Shown: positions 46,146 through 56,529 of the stretch, one piece after another | Layout: each line of letters opens with the position of its first letter | Position numbering within the stretch: position 1 is the stretch's first letter | Position numbers and translations under genes: made by a program | The notes under the pieces: model-generated | Databases searched by the model: none | The model's input: the letters and a program-made list of their open reading frames with translations, nothing else | What the model was told of the DNA's origin: nothing | Source of the DNA: Planktothrix serta PCC 8927 | Lineage (GTDB): Bacteria > Cyanobacteriota > Cyanobacteriia > Cyanobacteriales > Microcoleaceae | Assembly: GCF_900010725.2 (NCBI RefSeq) | Contig: NZ_LR734880.1 | Location: forward strand, 119,531-183,530 | Length of the DNA: 64,000 nt | Direction of reading: 5' to 3'

Positions 46146-46631
46146 ACATAAGAATAAATAATAGATTCAGGACTATTTGTTTTGAATTTTAAAAGAATCC
46201 GAGAAAAATCGGATTTTTTATTGAAAATAGTTGGCAACTACTTGACGAAACCATCGGGGTTTGAGGTATACTAGAAAAACCTCAGCCAAGGGGTTATTGT
46301 GACTATAGGCAAAAATAAGAGTCGAAACCCTTAAAAATCGTTGAAGATTGAGAAGATTTAATCGGTTTATCGCTACTGCGACGCACGAGTTTTTTGAAGA
46401 AAAAGTCAAGCCCCAGGTCAGGGTATTGACAAAATTGATAATTTATGTATAGACCCAAAAATTGACTTTGACTCAAAATTAAAAATTGGGTTGCTTGCGT
46501 GTCCCAAGTGGTGAGATGATTGAGATGCGGTCTAAGGGTAATTCCAGAGCGACTTATGGCATAGAATCACTTGTTGAGATTCTGACCAGAAGCGCTCACG
46601 CACTCACTAAAGTTTACAGATAACAATAATT
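46146..46631. other. Terminator and leader of the transketolase gene
   Basis: A 486-bp region without a gene. It starts with a rho-independent terminator and should contain the tkt promoter. A minus-strand frame at 46218-46409 shows no protein-like features. The stretch after 46440 is free of repeats; I cannot name promoter boxes. Confidence 0.45.
46196..46220 (+). terminator. Terminator after the ferredoxin-like gene
   Basis: AATCCGA (46196-46202) and TCGGATT (46209-46215) form a 7-bp stem, followed by TTTTA. About 50 bp after the stop codon. Confidence 0.7.
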
Positions 46632-48620
46632 ATGGCTTCACTTGAAGAACTTTGCATAAATTCGATTCGCTTCCTGGCCATTGATGCCGTAGAAAAGGCA
46701 AAATCCGGCCACCCTGGATTACCGATGGGTGCTGCGCCGATGGCATTTGTGCTGTGGGATCGGTTTATGCGGTTCAATCCCAAAAATCCTAAATGGTATA
46801 ACCGCGATCGCTTCGTACTCTCCGCAGGTCATGGCTCCATGTTGCAGTATGCCCTGCTGTATCTGATGGGATACGATAGCGTTTCCTTAGACGATATCAA
46901 AAACTTCCGTCAGTGGGGTTCTAAGACTCCTGGCCACCCGGAAAACTTTGTCACAGCCGGGGTAGAAGTCACCACTGGCCCCTTGGGTCAGGGAATTGCC
47001 AATGGGGTTGGGTTAGCAATGGCCGAAGCCCATGACGCGGCGACCTTCAATAAACCCGATGCCAACTTGGTAGACCATTATACCTATGTGATCTTAGGGG
47101 ATGGTTGCAATATGGAAGGCGTTTCGGGTGAAGCGTGTTCCTTAGCCGGACACCTGGGACTGGGTAAATTAATTGCCCTCTACGACGATAACCATATTTC
47201 CATTGATGGAAATACCGAGATTTCCTTTACTGAAGATGTCAGCAAACGGTTTGAAGCATACAACTGGCACGTTCAGCACGTTGAAAACGGCAACACTGAT
47301 TTAGATGGAATTGCGGCTGCCATTGCCAAAGCCAAGGAAGTCACCGATAAACCCTCTTTCATTAAAGTCACCACGACCATTGGCTATGGTTCTCCTAACA
47401 AACAAAACACGGCTGGAGTTCACGGAGCCGCTTTAGGGGGAGATGAAGTAGCAGCGACCCGGAAAAATCTGGGTTGGGGCTTTGAACCTTTTGTCGTTCC
47501 CGATGATGCCTTAGCTCATTTCCGTAAAGCCGTTGAACGCGGGGCGAATTTGGAAGCCGAGTGGAATCAAGTTTGGGAAACCTACAAAACCAAATATTCC
47601 CAAGAAGCCGCAGAATTTGAACGCCGGATCACGGGTAAACTCCCCGAAGGTTGGGAAAAAGCCCTCCCAACCTTTACCCCGGAAGAAAAAGGCAAAGCCA
47701 CCCGTCAATATTCCGAAGGATGTCTGAATGCCTTAGCTCCCGCTATCCCCGAATTAATTGGAGGTTCAGCCGACTTAACCCACTCCAACTTAACGGAAAT
47801 GAAGGGCTTCGGCAATTTCCAAAAAGGACAATATCAAAACCGTAACCTGCGTTTCGGTGTCCGAGAACACGGAATGGGTGCAATTTGTAATGGAATTGGT
47901 CTGCATTACTCTGGGTTAATTCCCTATTGCGCGACGTTCTTAGTGTTTGCGGACTATATGCGGGCGGCCATTCGTTTATCCGCCTTATCAGAAATCGGGG
48001 TGATCTATGTGATGACCCACGACTCCATCGCCCTTGGGGAAGATGGCCCTACCCACCAACCTGTAGAAACCATTGCCTCCCTGCGGGCTATTCCTGACCT
48101 GTTGGTGATGCGTCCGGCTGATGGAAACGAAACCTCTGGGGCCTATAAAGTCGCCGTTGAAAATCGTAACCGTCCCACATTGATCGCCTTAACTCGCCAA
48201 GCGTTACCGAACTTAAAAGGTAGTTCTATTGATGTGGTCAGCAAAGGAGCTTATGTTCTGTCTGACTCGGAAGGAACTCCCGATTTAATTCTGATCGCAA
48301 CGGGAAGCGAAGTGTCTCTGTGTGTGGAAGCCGCCGAAAAATTAACAGCCGAAGGCAAGAAAGTTCGGGTGGTTTCTATGCCCTGTTGGGAACTATTTGA
48401 AGAACAAGATGCGGCTTACAAAGAATCTGTGTTACCGAAAGCTGTAACCAAACGGTTAGCGGTAGAAGCTGCCAGCAGTTTCGGTTGGCAACGTTATATT
48501 GGCGATCAAGGCGACATGATCAGTATTGATCGCTTTGGTGCTTCTGCTCCCGGTAACGTGTTGATGGAGAAATTTGGTTTCACCCTGGATAATGTTTTAG
48601 CCAAAGCTAAAGCGTTATGA
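46632..48620 (+). CDS. tkt: Transketolase
   Basis: Thiamine-diphosphate enzyme of the Calvin cycle and pentose phosphate pathway. The 662 residues hold [34 protein letters not shown], the ThDP/Mg motif [13 protein letters not shown]...N (about 155-185), [15 protein letters not shown] and [18 protein letters not shown]. 662-670 residues is the family norm. It is monocistronic, with a terminator directly downstream. Confidence 0.96.
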   Translation: MASLEELCINSIRFLAIDAVEKAKSGHPGLPMGAAPMAFVLWDRFMRFNPKNPKWYNRDRFVLSAGHGSMLQYALLYLMGYDSVSLDDIKNFRQWGSKTPGHPENFVTAGVEVTTGPLGQGIANGVGLAMAEAHDAATFNKPDANLVDHYTYVILGDGCNMEGVSGEACSLAGHLGLGKLIALYDDNHISIDGNTEISFTEDVSKRFEAYNWHVQHVENGNTDLDGIAAAIAKAKEVTDKPSFIKVTTTIGYGSPNKQNTAGVHGAALGGDEVAATRKNLGWGFEPFVVPDDALAHFRKAVERGANLEAEWNQVWETYKTKYSQEAAEFERRITGKLPEGWEKALPTFTPEEKGKATRQYSEGCLNALAPAIPELIGGSADLTHSNLTEMKGFGNFQKGQYQNRNLRFGVREHGMGAICNGIGLHYSGLIPYCATFLVFADYMRAAIRLSALSEIGVIYVMTHDSIALGEDGPTHQPVETIASLRAIPDLLVMRPADGNETSGAYKVAVENRNRPTLIALTRQALPNLKGSSIDVVSKGAYVLSDSEGTPDLILIATGSEVSLCVEAAEKLTAEGKKVRVVSMPCWELFEEQDAAYKESVLPKAVTKRLAVEAASSFGWQRYIGDQGDMISIDRFGASAPGNVLMEKFGFTLDNVLAKAKAL

Positions 48621-48651
48621 GGCTAAACCTTAATATTAATTAGATTAACTG

Positions 48652-48675
48652 AGGTGGGCTAGACCCACCTTTTTC
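48652..48675 (+). terminator. Terminator after tkt
   Basis: AGGTGGG (48652-48658) and CCCACCT (48664-48670), loop CTAGA, followed by a T-run. About 30 bp after the stop. Confidence 0.8.
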
Positions 48676-48710
48676 ACTTTTGAGAATTTCTGTTAAACAT
48701 CAACAGGATC

Positions 48711-49961
48711 TTAATTTTTTGCAGGTTGACTCAGAAGTTGAGTATAAAGATCGCTTAATTTTAAGGCGACACCTTGCCAACTAAATTGAGTTTCTACTTG
48801 TTTTCTTCCGGCTTCTCCAAGTTGTTTTGCCCAGTCAGGATCAGATAAAATTCGATCAATAGCTTCAGTAAAAGCTAGATCATCTTTGGGCGGACATAAT
48901 AAGCCGGTTACTTCAGGAATTACAGTGAATTTTAATCCTCCTACATTAGCAGCAATTACGGGAGTATAACTAGCCATAGATTCAATAGCGACTAAACCAA
49001 AGGGTTCATAATGACTCGGAATCACACAAACATCCGCCGCTCGATAATATAAAGGCAGGTCTTCGTCTAATATTCGGCCTGTAAATTGGGTAATAGGATT
49101 TAACCCTAATTCATAGACAATTTTCTCAATGCGATCGCGTTCTAATCCATCACTACAACCCGGACGAGAGCCCCCGCCAATAATTAATTTTAACTCAGGA
49201 GAATGACGAAATTTAGAATCAGCGATCGCTCGAACTAAAGTTTCAATCCCTTTTCTAGGATCAAATCGACCAATATAAAATACAATTTTTTCCTGGGGAT
49301 TTAACCCCAACTTTTCTCTAGCCTCTGCCTTAGAAATTCGACCCAATTGATCAATATTAGTCCCACAGGGAATAATATCAATTTTTCCAATTGGCGAAAC
49401 TAATTCTCTTAAAAACTGTTGTTCTTGAGGACTGGTAGCAACAACTCGTTCTGCGGTTTCTAAACAGAGTTTATCAACATTTAATCGAGTTTGAGCAATT
49501 TTAGGAATATCAGAAACGGCTTGATATTTAATAATTCCTAACGAATGATAGGTATGGACTTGTCGCAAAAGTTGACGTTTTTTTAATTCCAATCCCACCC
49601 AACCCGATAACCAATAATTGGTATGAATTAACTCATATTGTATCCCGGTTTCTGCTTGAAATTGTTGGAATTTTTCCACAAACTCCACTAAATAGGGAAA
49701 CCCTTGATCTCTAGGAACAAATTCTTCTGGGCCAGCAATTAACCGAATTGTGCGACAATTAGGGCTATGGTGAACAATCAGGGGTTGATCAGGATGACTT
49801 CTGCGAGTGAACATATCCACTGGCCATCCCAAATCGGCTAAGGCTTTCCCCACCTGACGGACATAAACATTTTGTCCTCCGGCTTCCTCCTGTCCGATGG
49901 CAATGTCGGGATCGCCATGAATCGAGATTAATGCTATAGGTGTTTGGCGTTGAAATGTCAT
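48711..49961 (-). CDS. GT4-family glycosyltransferase, sucrose-phosphate-synthase-like
   Basis: A 416-residue GT-B glycosyltransferase. The N-terminus ISIHGDPDIAIGQEEAGGQN resembles the donor-acceptor site of sucrose-synthesis enzymes and MshA-like GT4 proteins. The C-terminal domain has FYIGRFDPRKGIETL and the EX7E motif HYEPFGLVAIESM. It is cytosolic, using a nucleotide sugar. No sucrose-phosphatase domain is attached, so the product is uncertain. Confidence 0.88.
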   Translation of the reverse strand: MTFQRQTPIALISIHGDPDIAIGQEEAGGQNVYVRQVGKALADLGWPVDMFTRRSHPDQPLIVHHSPNCRTIRLIAGPEEFVPRDQGFPYLVEFVEKFQQFQAETGIQYELIHTNYWLSGWVGLELKKRQLLRQVHTYHSLGIIKYQAVSDIPKIAQTRLNVDKLCLETAERVVATSPQEQQFLRELVSPIGKIDIIPCGTNIDQLGRISKAEAREKLGLNPQEKIVFYIGRFDPRKGIETLVRAIADSKFRHSPELKLIIGGGSRPGCSDGLERDRIEKIVYELGLNPITQFTGRILDEDLPLYYRAADVCVIPSHYEPFGLVAIESMASYTPVIAANVGGLKFTVIPEVTGLLCPPKDDLAFTEAIDRILSDPDWAKQLGEAGRKQVETQFSWQGVALKLSDLYTQLLSQPAKN

Positions 49962-50185
49962 AGGGAGGAAATTAGACTTACATCAAGATGGAGAAGGGGT
50001 TACAACCCCCATTACACCAAAGCGGGGGGAATTTTTAGGGGAATAGAGATAAAAAAAACGGCGAGTTCTGCCGCTGAACTGAAAAAATCAGTCAAAATCC
50101 CTATATCATTTTATCACAAACTGTGCTGTCCAATAACAATAAGCCTAACTAATCATAAAATAGATTAAATTTTGATTGACCAACA

Positions 50186-51025
50186 ATGACTTATTTTTTT
50201 ATTGGGGGTTGTCCTCGTTCAGGAACAACGCTAGTCCAAAGTATTTTATGTTCTGATCCGGCTACCAATCCTTTAATTGGTGAAGTCGGATATCTTTATC
50301 ATTTAGTTGAAGCTTATCATTCAGCAAAACTTGATTTTGAAAGCCAAGGACGCTATTTTTTCAATGACTTCATTGACTTAAAACAATTCAGTACCTCCTT
50401 AGTTCAATCTTTTTTAAATCAACTTCAAAAGCACTATACTGATGCCACTGATCTCGTACTTAAACACCCCGTTCTGAGTCGGTTTTTCCCCGATGTTTAT
50501 GAATTATTAGAAGAAAATGTTAAATTTATTGTTGTTATTCGTGATCCACGAGATACAATTTCTTCACTGATTCAAGTGGGAGAACGAATGAAGCAACAAG
50601 GCAATAAACGCCATTTAACCTCCTTATTTACTCAAAGAAATATGGCTGAATATCTCAAATTTTATCAATCGATTTATGCGCCAGCCTGGAATTTTAAATC
50701 TGATGATTTTCAAAGCAAAACCTGTTATATTAAATATGAATATCTGGTTTGTGATCCCAATTCTGCCTTACAAGATCTAAGAAATTTCACAGGACTAAAT
50801 CTAACCCCATCGGATGTTGAGAAAGTTTGGAAGCGGAATTTAGTAGAACATTCCCAACTCCAAGATGCTGCCCAACCCTTTTACTCCGACCTCTATGGTC
50901 AACCCATTTCCCAGACCCGAATTCAAAAATATCAGCAGGTACTCAATGCGGATGAAATTGACTTTATTGAACATCAAGGATTAGAAATATTTAAACTTTT
51001 TGGATATCCCCTCTCTTTTGATTAA
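50186..51025 (+). CDS. Sulfotransferase-family protein
   Basis: A 279-residue enzyme with the PAPS 5'-phosphosulfate loop GGCPRSGTTLVQSIL (about 7-21), VIRDPRDTISSLIQVG (3'-phosphate site, about 118-133) and YEYLVCDP (about 178-185). It would transfer sulfate to a sugar, lipid or small molecule. Low GC content; it stands 71 bp upstream of ftsW on the same strand. Acceptor unknown. Confidence 0.85.
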   Translation: MTYFFIGGCPRSGTTLVQSILCSDPATNPLIGEVGYLYHLVEAYHSAKLDFESQGRYFFNDFIDLKQFSTSLVQSFLNQLQKHYTDATDLVLKHPVLSRFFPDVYELLEENVKFIVVIRDPRDTISSLIQVGERMKQQGNKRHLTSLFTQRNMAEYLKFYQSIYAPAWNFKSDDFQSKTCYIKYEYLVCDPNSALQDLRNFTGLNLTPSDVEKVWKRNLVEHSQLQDAAQPFYSDLYGQPISQTRIQKYQQVLNADEIDFIEHQGLEIFKLFGYPLSFD

Positions 51026-51096
51026 ATCCTATACTAAACTTGGTATACTAGAGAATCATATTTTCTCCTGCTCCCGTTTACGGTTGTATTTTTTGG

Positions 51097-52299
51097 ATGA
51101 ACTTAAGACAAATTTTCCCCTTTTTTACACCCCCTGTGACTCATTGGTCAACGGAAGCTCGATGGTTACACTGGATAACGTTTCTCTGGTTATTTGTGGG
51201 TTTAATTGTCATGTTCTCGGCTTCCTATCCCATTGCTTATGCAGAACAGGGAGATGGATTATATTATTTTAAACGTCAATTAATTTGGACAGTCGTAGGA
51301 TTAGTCGGATTTAGTTTTATTGTTCAATCTTCACTAAAATTTTGGTTAAAAATTGCCCAATGGGGGGTTTTAATTATTCTAGGATTATTATTTCTCACCT
51401 TAGTTCCAGGGTTAGGAACAACGATTAATGGCGCAACGCGCTGGATTTCTATCGGGCCAATTCCCATTCAGCCTTCAGAATTAATGAAGCCTTTTTTAGT
51501 CTTACAAAGTGCACGTTTTTTTGGCAATTGGTATCGTTTAAATTTGCAAATTCGGTTTATTTGGTTGGGAATTTTTACAACCATATTGTTATCTATTTTA
51601 TTGCAACCCAACTTAAGTACCACTGCTCTCTGTGGCATGACTCTTTGGTTAGTCGCGTTAGCCGCAGGACTGCCTTTTTCTTATTTAGGAGGAACCGCTT
51701 TAGGAGGGATACTTTTAGCCACCTTAAGTATTACGATTAAAGAATATCAAAGACGAAGAATTTTATCCTTTTTAAATCCTTGGTCTGATCCGATGGGAGA
51801 TGGATATCAGTTAGTGCAAAGTCTTTTAGCAGTGGGTTCGGGGGGTTTTTGGGGAACGGGGTTAGGATTATCTCACCAAAAATTATATTATTTACCTATT
51901 CAATACAGTGATTTTATTTTCTCGGTTTATGCAGAAGAATTTGGCTTTATTGGAGGGATATTATTATTATTATTATTAACGATTTATGGAACTCTAGCTC
52001 TACGAGTCGCCCTCAACGCACGACAAATTGAACATCAATTAGTTGCTATTGGGGTGATGGTCGTCATGGTAGGACAATCTCTATTAAATATTGGGGTAGC
52101 AACGGGTGCTTTACCCACCACAGGTTTACCTTTACCCTTATTTAGTTATGGGGGAAGTTCAATGATTGCCAGTTTAGCTTTAGCTGGGTTATTAATTCGA
52201 GTAGCCAGAGAAGAAAATCAAGCGGAGGTGATTTCTTTAGGAGATCATCGTTCAAATCAAAATCGAAATCGTAGAACTGAGCGATCGCCCAAGCGTTAA
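51097..52299 (+). CDS. ftsW: Septal peptidoglycan polymerase FtsW
   Basis: A SEDS-family membrane glycosyltransferase of the divisome. The 400 residues have about ten transmembrane segments with GATRWISIGPIPIQPSELMK, YLPIQYSDFIFSVYAEEFGF and TTGLPLPLFSYGGSS, classic FtsW/RodA motifs. The basic C-terminal tail (NRNRRTERSPKR) is cytosolic. Choice of FtsW over RodA rests on overall resemblance and is fairly sure. Confidence 0.9.
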   Translation: MNLRQIFPFFTPPVTHWSTEARWLHWITFLWLFVGLIVMFSASYPIAYAEQGDGLYYFKRQLIWTVVGLVGFSFIVQSSLKFWLKIAQWGVLIILGLLFLTLVPGLGTTINGATRWISIGPIPIQPSELMKPFLVLQSARFFGNWYRLNLQIRFIWLGIFTTILLSILLQPNLSTTALCGMTLWLVALAAGLPFSYLGGTALGGILLATLSITIKEYQRRRILSFLNPWSDPMGDGYQLVQSLLAVGSGGFWGTGLGLSHQKLYYLPIQYSDFIFSVYAEEFGFIGGILLLLLLTIYGTLALRVALNARQIEHQLVAIGVMVVMVGQSLLNIGVATGALPTTGLPLPLFSYGGSSMIASLALAGLLIRVAREENQAEVISLGDHRSNQNRNRRTERSPKR

Positions 52300-52416
52300 A
52301 CAATTCTATCGATTTCAGTTAAGAACAGGGGATAAAACCTAAACCAGGGTTGAGCGAAACAGAGGACTGAGACTGAATCGCAATTGTAATCATAAATGTT
52401 GAAGTGTGTCACATTC

Positions 52417-53322
52417 CTATTCAGAAAAACTTAAAATTCCCTGTTTTCCATCGAGATGAACAACCCTTCCAACGGGTAAAATCGCATTAGATCCCTCATG
52501 ACCAAAGGGCAAATTAGACACAATAGGAATTCCTAAATCTCCTAAGCGATCGCGTAACACTTCTTCTAGGGTAAAACTGTTAGAATTCCCTTCCGCTTCA
52601 CACCGACTAAATCGTCCTAATGCAATTCCTCGAACCCCTTTGAATGCACCCACCATGCGCCAGTGGGTTAACATTCGATCTAAACGATAGGGTTCTTCAT
52701 TAACATCTTCTAAGGCGATTATAGAATCCGTTAAATCAGGCTGATAAGCTGTTCCTAATAAATGAGTTGCAACGGTTAAATTAGCAGGAAATAATCGACC
52801 CAAAACAGAACCTCCGCCCCAACCTTCCCCTTGTAATTCTTCAAAAAACCCCGTTTCTATTCCATCAAATAACCGTTGAATTGACCAATCTGGTTCACTG
52901 GCTAAGGTGGTTACAACCGGGCCGTGGATGCCGATAATTTGCGGGGAATTAGAAAAAGCCCATAATAATCCAGTAATATCAGAAAATCCGATTAAAAATT
53001 TAGGAACTGGAGAAATTTGAGCGATATTTTTCCACTTCCAACCTTCTAATAATCGAGTTGATCCAAACCCTCCTCTGGCGCATAAAATCCCGCGACAAGT
53101 TTCATCTGTTAGCGCTTCTATTAATTGTTGTCGTCGGTTTTCATCGCTTCCCGCTAGATATCCATTAACTTGATCAAAACCCGATGTGAATTCAAGATTA
53201 TAACCGTGCGATCGCCAAATTTTAACCCCAGCTTCAAACCGCTCCCATTCTCTTAATGCTCCACTGGGTGCGATAACTCTTAATTTATCCCCTGGTTTTA
53301 ATCCTTGAAAATTGATCATCAT
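52417..53322 (-). CDS. LD-carboxypeptidase (peptidase family S66)
   Basis: Removes the terminal D-Ala of murein tetrapeptides in recycling. From the ATG at 53322 (or 53319) it starts MINFQGLKPGDKLRVIAPSG, as in the family. The catalytic serine is in ARGGFGSTRLL (about 90), glutamate in ALEDVNEEPYRLDRM and histidine in FGHEGSNAILPVG. The reading frame extends further upstream through a dispersed repeat into the next gene, but that extension is not family-like, so the shorter start is chosen. Confidence 0.9.
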   Translation of the reverse strand: MMINFQGLKPGDKLRVIAPSGALREWERFEAGVKIWRSHGYNLEFTSGFDQVNGYLAGSDENRRQQLIEALTDETCRGILCARGGFGSTRLLEGWKWKNIAQISPVPKFLIGFSDITGLLWAFSNSPQIIGIHGPVVTTLASEPDWSIQRLFDGIETGFFEELQGEGWGGGSVLGRLFPANLTVATHLLGTAYQPDLTDSIIALEDVNEEPYRLDRMLTHWRMVGAFKGVRGIALGRFSRCEAEGNSNSFTLEEVLRDRLGDLGIPIVSNLPFGHEGSNAILPVGRVVHLDGKQGILSFSE

Positions 53323-53346
53323 TGATTCGCTTTTTGTGAAGATAAT

Positions 53347-53366
53347 AGCCCTGAAGGGCTTACTAC
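53347..53366. repeat. Copy of the AGCCCTGAAGGGCTTACTAC repeat
   Basis: Third copy of this repeat, in the short gap between the LD-carboxypeptidase and the glycosyltransferase; it touches the last codon of the latter. Identical to 3567-3586 and 24948-24967. Confidence 0.75.
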
Positions 53367-54430
53367 GAAATAACTTGAAAGAACCATTGTTCAATGCGAT
53401 CGCCTAAAGCCTCTAAAGAATATTCCCTTTCCGCCTGTTGACGACACGCTAAACGGTCAATTTGATCGATCTTTTGAATCGCATTCACTAACTGATTAAT
53501 ATTATCAGGTTCCACTAACCAACCTGTTACCCCATCTCGAATAATTTCTGTCGGCCCTCCTCGACGATAGGAAATCACCGGAACACCACAAGCTAAAGCT
53601 TCAATAGCCACATTTCCAAAGGCTTCTATCCAGCGATGAGTCATCACTAAAGCCCGACATTGACGCAACTGTTCTTGAAGTTTATCCGTTGATAAAAAGC
53701 CTAAATATTCAATAGGAGCTTGGGAATTATTTTGAATAATTTTTTGCCAGTAGTCTTGATCTTGAATTTTACCCATAATCAATAATGGAATTCCCGTTCT
53801 AGCTGAAGCAATAACAGCATCTTCTAACCCTTTTTCTGGGGAAATTCTACCCACCCAAGCCAATTGATTTTTCGGTTGTTTACAGAAATGATATTCAGAT
53901 AATTTAAGGGCACTACTTAAACAAAAATAACCTCCTTTCAAACCAAAAGTTTCCGCTTGAGTTTGCGTATAAAAAGCAATAGAACCCGGACACTGTTTGA
54001 TCGTATTTTGAACAGCCTGATCCATCACATCAGTTAAAGAACTCATACTGACTAAATGGATTAATTTACCTTTAAAAAAAGGGGTTAAAAATAAAGGCAA
54101 CCAATCATAAGCAAAATTGACAATAATATCATATTGATCAGCAACTTTTATAGCATAATTCCATAGATTTGTCAAGACAGAATTATTCGATAAAATTACT
54201 GGATCATCACGGTTTTGGGTTTGGGCTAAGGTTTGTAATATCCCCGGAATTTCTACTATTGAAAAAGATTCTAATTCCGAGGTTTCAGGAGCAACAATTG
54301 TAATTTTATAACCTCTTTGTCGCAAAATCGTTGCAATATTCAATACTGTTAATTCTACACCTCCTCCTAACCCAGATCCCAAAGGCCCAACGGGAGTAGA
54401 TACTAATAATAATTTTAAAGGTTTGTTCAT
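53363..54430 (-). CDS. GT4-family glycosyltransferase
   Basis: A roughly 355-residue GT-B enzyme. N-terminus LKLLLVSTPVGPLGSGLGGGVELTVLN (quoted in parts: STPVGPLGSGLGGGVE) is the glycine-rich acceptor loop. The C-terminal domain has AWVGRISPEKGLEDAV and WIEAFGNVAIEALACGVPVI with the EX7E pair. The ATG at 54430 is preferred over a TTG four codons upstream. Next to LD-carboxypeptidase and ftsW, a cell-envelope role is plausible. Confidence 0.87.
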   Translation of the reverse strand: MNKPLKLLLVSTPVGPLGSGLGGGVELTVLNIATILRQRGYKITIVAPETSELESFSIVEIPGILQTLAQTQNRDDPVILSNNSVLTNLWNYAIKVADQYDIIVNFAYDWLPLFLTPFFKGKLIHLVSMSSLTDVMDQAVQNTIKQCPGSIAFYTQTQAETFGLKGGYFCLSSALKLSEYHFCKQPKNQLAWVGRISPEKGLEDAVIASARTGIPLLIMGKIQDQDYWQKIIQNNSQAPIEYLGFLSTDKLQEQLRQCRALVMTHRWIEAFGNVAIEALACGVPVISYRRGGPTEIIRDGVTGWLVEPDNINQLVNAIQKIDQIDRLACRQQAEREYSLEALGDRIEQWFFQVIS

Positions 54431-54488
54431 GAATTTGAGCAAAAACAGGAGAAATATAGCAGGGAATAGGGAATGAGTTTCAGAATTT

Positions 54489-54518
54489 TGTAGAGACGAG
54501 CCATGGCGCGTCTCTACA
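54489..54518. repeat. 30-bp TGTAGAGACG palindrome
   Basis: TGTAGAGACG (54489-54498) and CGTCTCTACA (54509-54518) pair around a GCCATGG-like centre. It has the same arms and length as the copy inside gltB (10254-10283). Confidence 0.75.
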
Positions 54519-54580
54519 ACTGTAAAGCGATCACATTTTTTTGTTTAAAATAACAAACCTTTTGTCTATTAACTCTCAAA

Positions 54581-55240
54581 TTATTGTTTTTTGAGCAAAT
54601 CAACCGCTTCTTGTAATAACCGGATAGCCTGTTCTATTTTAGTCAATATTTCTGCTTGGCTAACAGGTTTGGGTGTTGGTGTTGGTGTTGGTTTGGGTGT
54701 AGTTACACCTCCTAATTCATTGACATACCGCAATAAATCTTGATCTCGTCGTAACCATCCATCTAAGAAAATATCTTGACTGGGGTTAGATTTTACCCGT
54801 TGATAACGATAGTCAATTCGACCTTGACAATAGCGTTGGGCGGTTTGTAAATTATTAGCTTTTTCTAAAGCGATTTTTGATTTCGGGCCGAAATTTCCAT
54901 CAACGGTTAACCCGCCAATGGCTTCTTGTAAAAATTCCAAACTACCTTTAACACTAAAATTAACAGCCGTATCAAAATGCGCTACTGCTAAGGGTAACAC
55001 CATCGAATCTGCTAAACAAGGTTTCCAAAATTGTTCATAATAAACCTCTTCTACTTCCGGTTGGGTAATTTGTAAGACCGACTTAGAAGCTAATTTTTTC
55101 CGCAGCAAATAGGTATCATAGGTGGGTTGAGAAATACCATAATTCACTGTCCCCGCTAAATCTCTGGGGTCGCCAACGCCAGCTTCCCATTTTAAGGTAA
55201 ATTTTAACGCAGTTTTAAAGGCTTCAGGATATTCAGGCAT
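54581..55240 (-). CDS. GH108-type N-acetylmuramidase (endolysin-like)
   Basis: A 219-residue phage-type lysozyme. The N-terminal domain has FTLKWEAGVGDPRDLAGTVN (catalytic Glu, about 18) and NYGISQPTYDTYL. The middle has a small peptidoglycan-binding part, AIGGLTVDGNFGPKSKIALE (about 105-125). It ends with a Pro-Thr linker (PTPTPTPKP) and an amphipathic helix. No signal peptide. It may be a domesticated prophage gene or act in envelope remodelling; no other phage genes are near. Confidence 0.82.
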   Translation of the reverse strand: MPEYPEAFKTALKFTLKWEAGVGDPRDLAGTVNYGISQPTYDTYLLRKKLASKSVLQITQPEVEEVYYEQFWKPCLADSMVLPLAVAHFDTAVNFSVKGSLEFLQEAIGGLTVDGNFGPKSKIALEKANNLQTAQRYCQGRIDYRYQRVKSNPSQDIFLDGWLRRDQDLLRYVNELGGVTTPKPTPTPTPKPVSQAEILTKIEQAIRLLQEAVDLLKKQ

Positions 55241-55538
55241 AGTTTTAGTTTAGGGTGAAGTTAGATATTGATAAACCGTGTTGAAATCAATTTCTGGCTG
55301 AGACGGAAAATTTAGCGTCTCCACTCAGGATTTAGCTATTAATTTAACCTGTTTTAACAGATTTATGCTTTGAGCCGCAAATTGATTTCACGGCTCAATT
55401 CTACTGAACTCAACAACAAATGGTAGGGGCGGGGTAACCCCAATTAGTGTCAACTTAACGCTAGAAGTAGGCGCTCAAACCCGAATTCAGGCGCTATCTG
55501 ATTCCCAGTCAATGATCCCCCCTAACCCCCCTTAACAA
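55241..55538. other. Spacer before the ISAs1 relic
   Basis: No gene seen. It is the upstream region of the muramidase gene on the minus strand and contains ordinary AT-rich sequence with GGTAGGGGCGGGG-like repeat matter near 55421-55435. Confidence 0.4.
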
Positions 55539-56386
55539 GCAGGGCTGTTTCAAAGTCGGGGGGAAAAGAGTAAAGAAAGAGCGATCGCTACCTGATAAAA
55601 TCAAGAGCGGTCGCTTATTTTTGTAAAAAATAAAGATGCTAAAAACTTTAATAGAAAAACTGAAAAAAGTCAAGGATTACCGGAAAGCCCAGGGAACAAG
55701 GCATCCGATATGGCTAGTATTATTAATAGTCATTTTGGGGCTAATGTCGAAAAAATTAGGGTACAGAGAACTGGAAAATTTTGCGAAAATCAATCAACAA
55801 GAACTGAGTCAAGTTTTAAAAATCAAGCTAGAAAAACTACCATCATATTAGTCAAAGAACAGGATGTGTATTAAACCTGAAAAAGTTGGAGAACAAAAAA
55901 GAATCAGAAATCAGCCAAGCCCAAAAGATAGTAAGGGATTGCCAGTTAAAAGGAAAGGTAATAACCTTTGATGCGTTGCACTGTAATCAAAAAACTGCTG
56001 CCCTAGTCATTGAGAGCGGGAATGATTATATAATGGCTTTAAAGAAAAATCAAAAAAAGTTATATGAGCAAGTTGAAGCGGTAATAAAATGTGAAAATCC
56101 TTTGAGTGTAGATGTGACTCATGAACACAGCCATGGCAGAAAAGTGACTCGAAAAGTTTCAATTTATCAAGTGGATAGCAACTTTTTTCAGCAAGCCCTA
56201 AATAAATAGATGTAAGTTCTCTATACGAAAGCTTTAGAGAAGTTTTTGTTATTCACAAATCAGAAAAATTATCCCCTGAGCAAAACTCCAGACAATTCAG
56301 TTAGAATTGCTCAGTTTTTTCGCCTCATTCCTAAAAATTGGGGAGTCAATTTGACTCCCCAATTTTTGAAAATGAAACAGCCCTGC
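55539..56386 (+). mobile_element. ISAs1-family insertion sequence relic
   Basis: Perfect 14-bp inverted ends, GCAGGGCTGTTTCA (55539-55552) and TGAAACAGCCCTGC (56373-56386), bracket the broken transposase. At about 848 bp it is well short of the roughly 1.2-1.3 kb usual for the family. A flanking target duplication is not obvious. A HIP1 site and hairpins lie in the left end. Confidence 0.75.
55636..56209 (+). pseudogene. ISAs1-family transposase, broken
   Basis: The first open part (55636-55851) encodes the typical N-terminus KLKKVKDYRKAQGTRHPIWL then LGYRELENFAK. A stop and frame change follow. The second part (55886-56209) encodes the middle of the DDE domain, VITFDALHCNQKTAALVIES (the second catalytic Asp of ISAs1 enzymes) and DYIMALKKNQKKLYEQ, ending after THEHSHGRKVTRKV. 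The first catalytic Asp region and the C-terminal Glu region are missing. The gene cannot make a working transposase. Confidence 0.85.
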
Positions 56387-56459
56387 GAGAAACCGGGTTT
56401 CTGCGTTAACCTTTGCTACTAACAGAAAAATAACTTAAGAAACCCGGTTTCTGACCCCC
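56387..56459. repeat. 73-bp repeat, copy 1 (AAACCGGGTTTCT type)
   Basis: Starts GAGAAACCGGGTTTCTG (56387-56403) and ends AGAAACCCGGTTTCTG plus a C-run (56438-56459), with arms complementary to each other. It abuts the right end of the IS relic. The second copy at 57086-57158 has the same length. Confidence 0.8.
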
Positions 56460-56529
56460 CAGAGTGTATCCCCCCTAACAGGTAACGATAAATGACCACC
56501 ACCACCAACACGAAACGCCAAATGGGGGT

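Noticed and set aside
46218..46409. Minus-strand frame in the tkt leader
   Set aside because: No ribosome binding site and no recognisable pattern; partly covers a terminator.
51000..51272. Plus-strand frame overlapping the sulfotransferase end and ftsW start
   Set aside because: Cys/Leu-rich shadow in another frame of ftsW; no independent support.
54581..55240. Muramidase gene taken as a sign of a prophage
   Set aside because: No holin, tail, capsid or integrase genes are within reach; a single endolysin-like gene is not enough.
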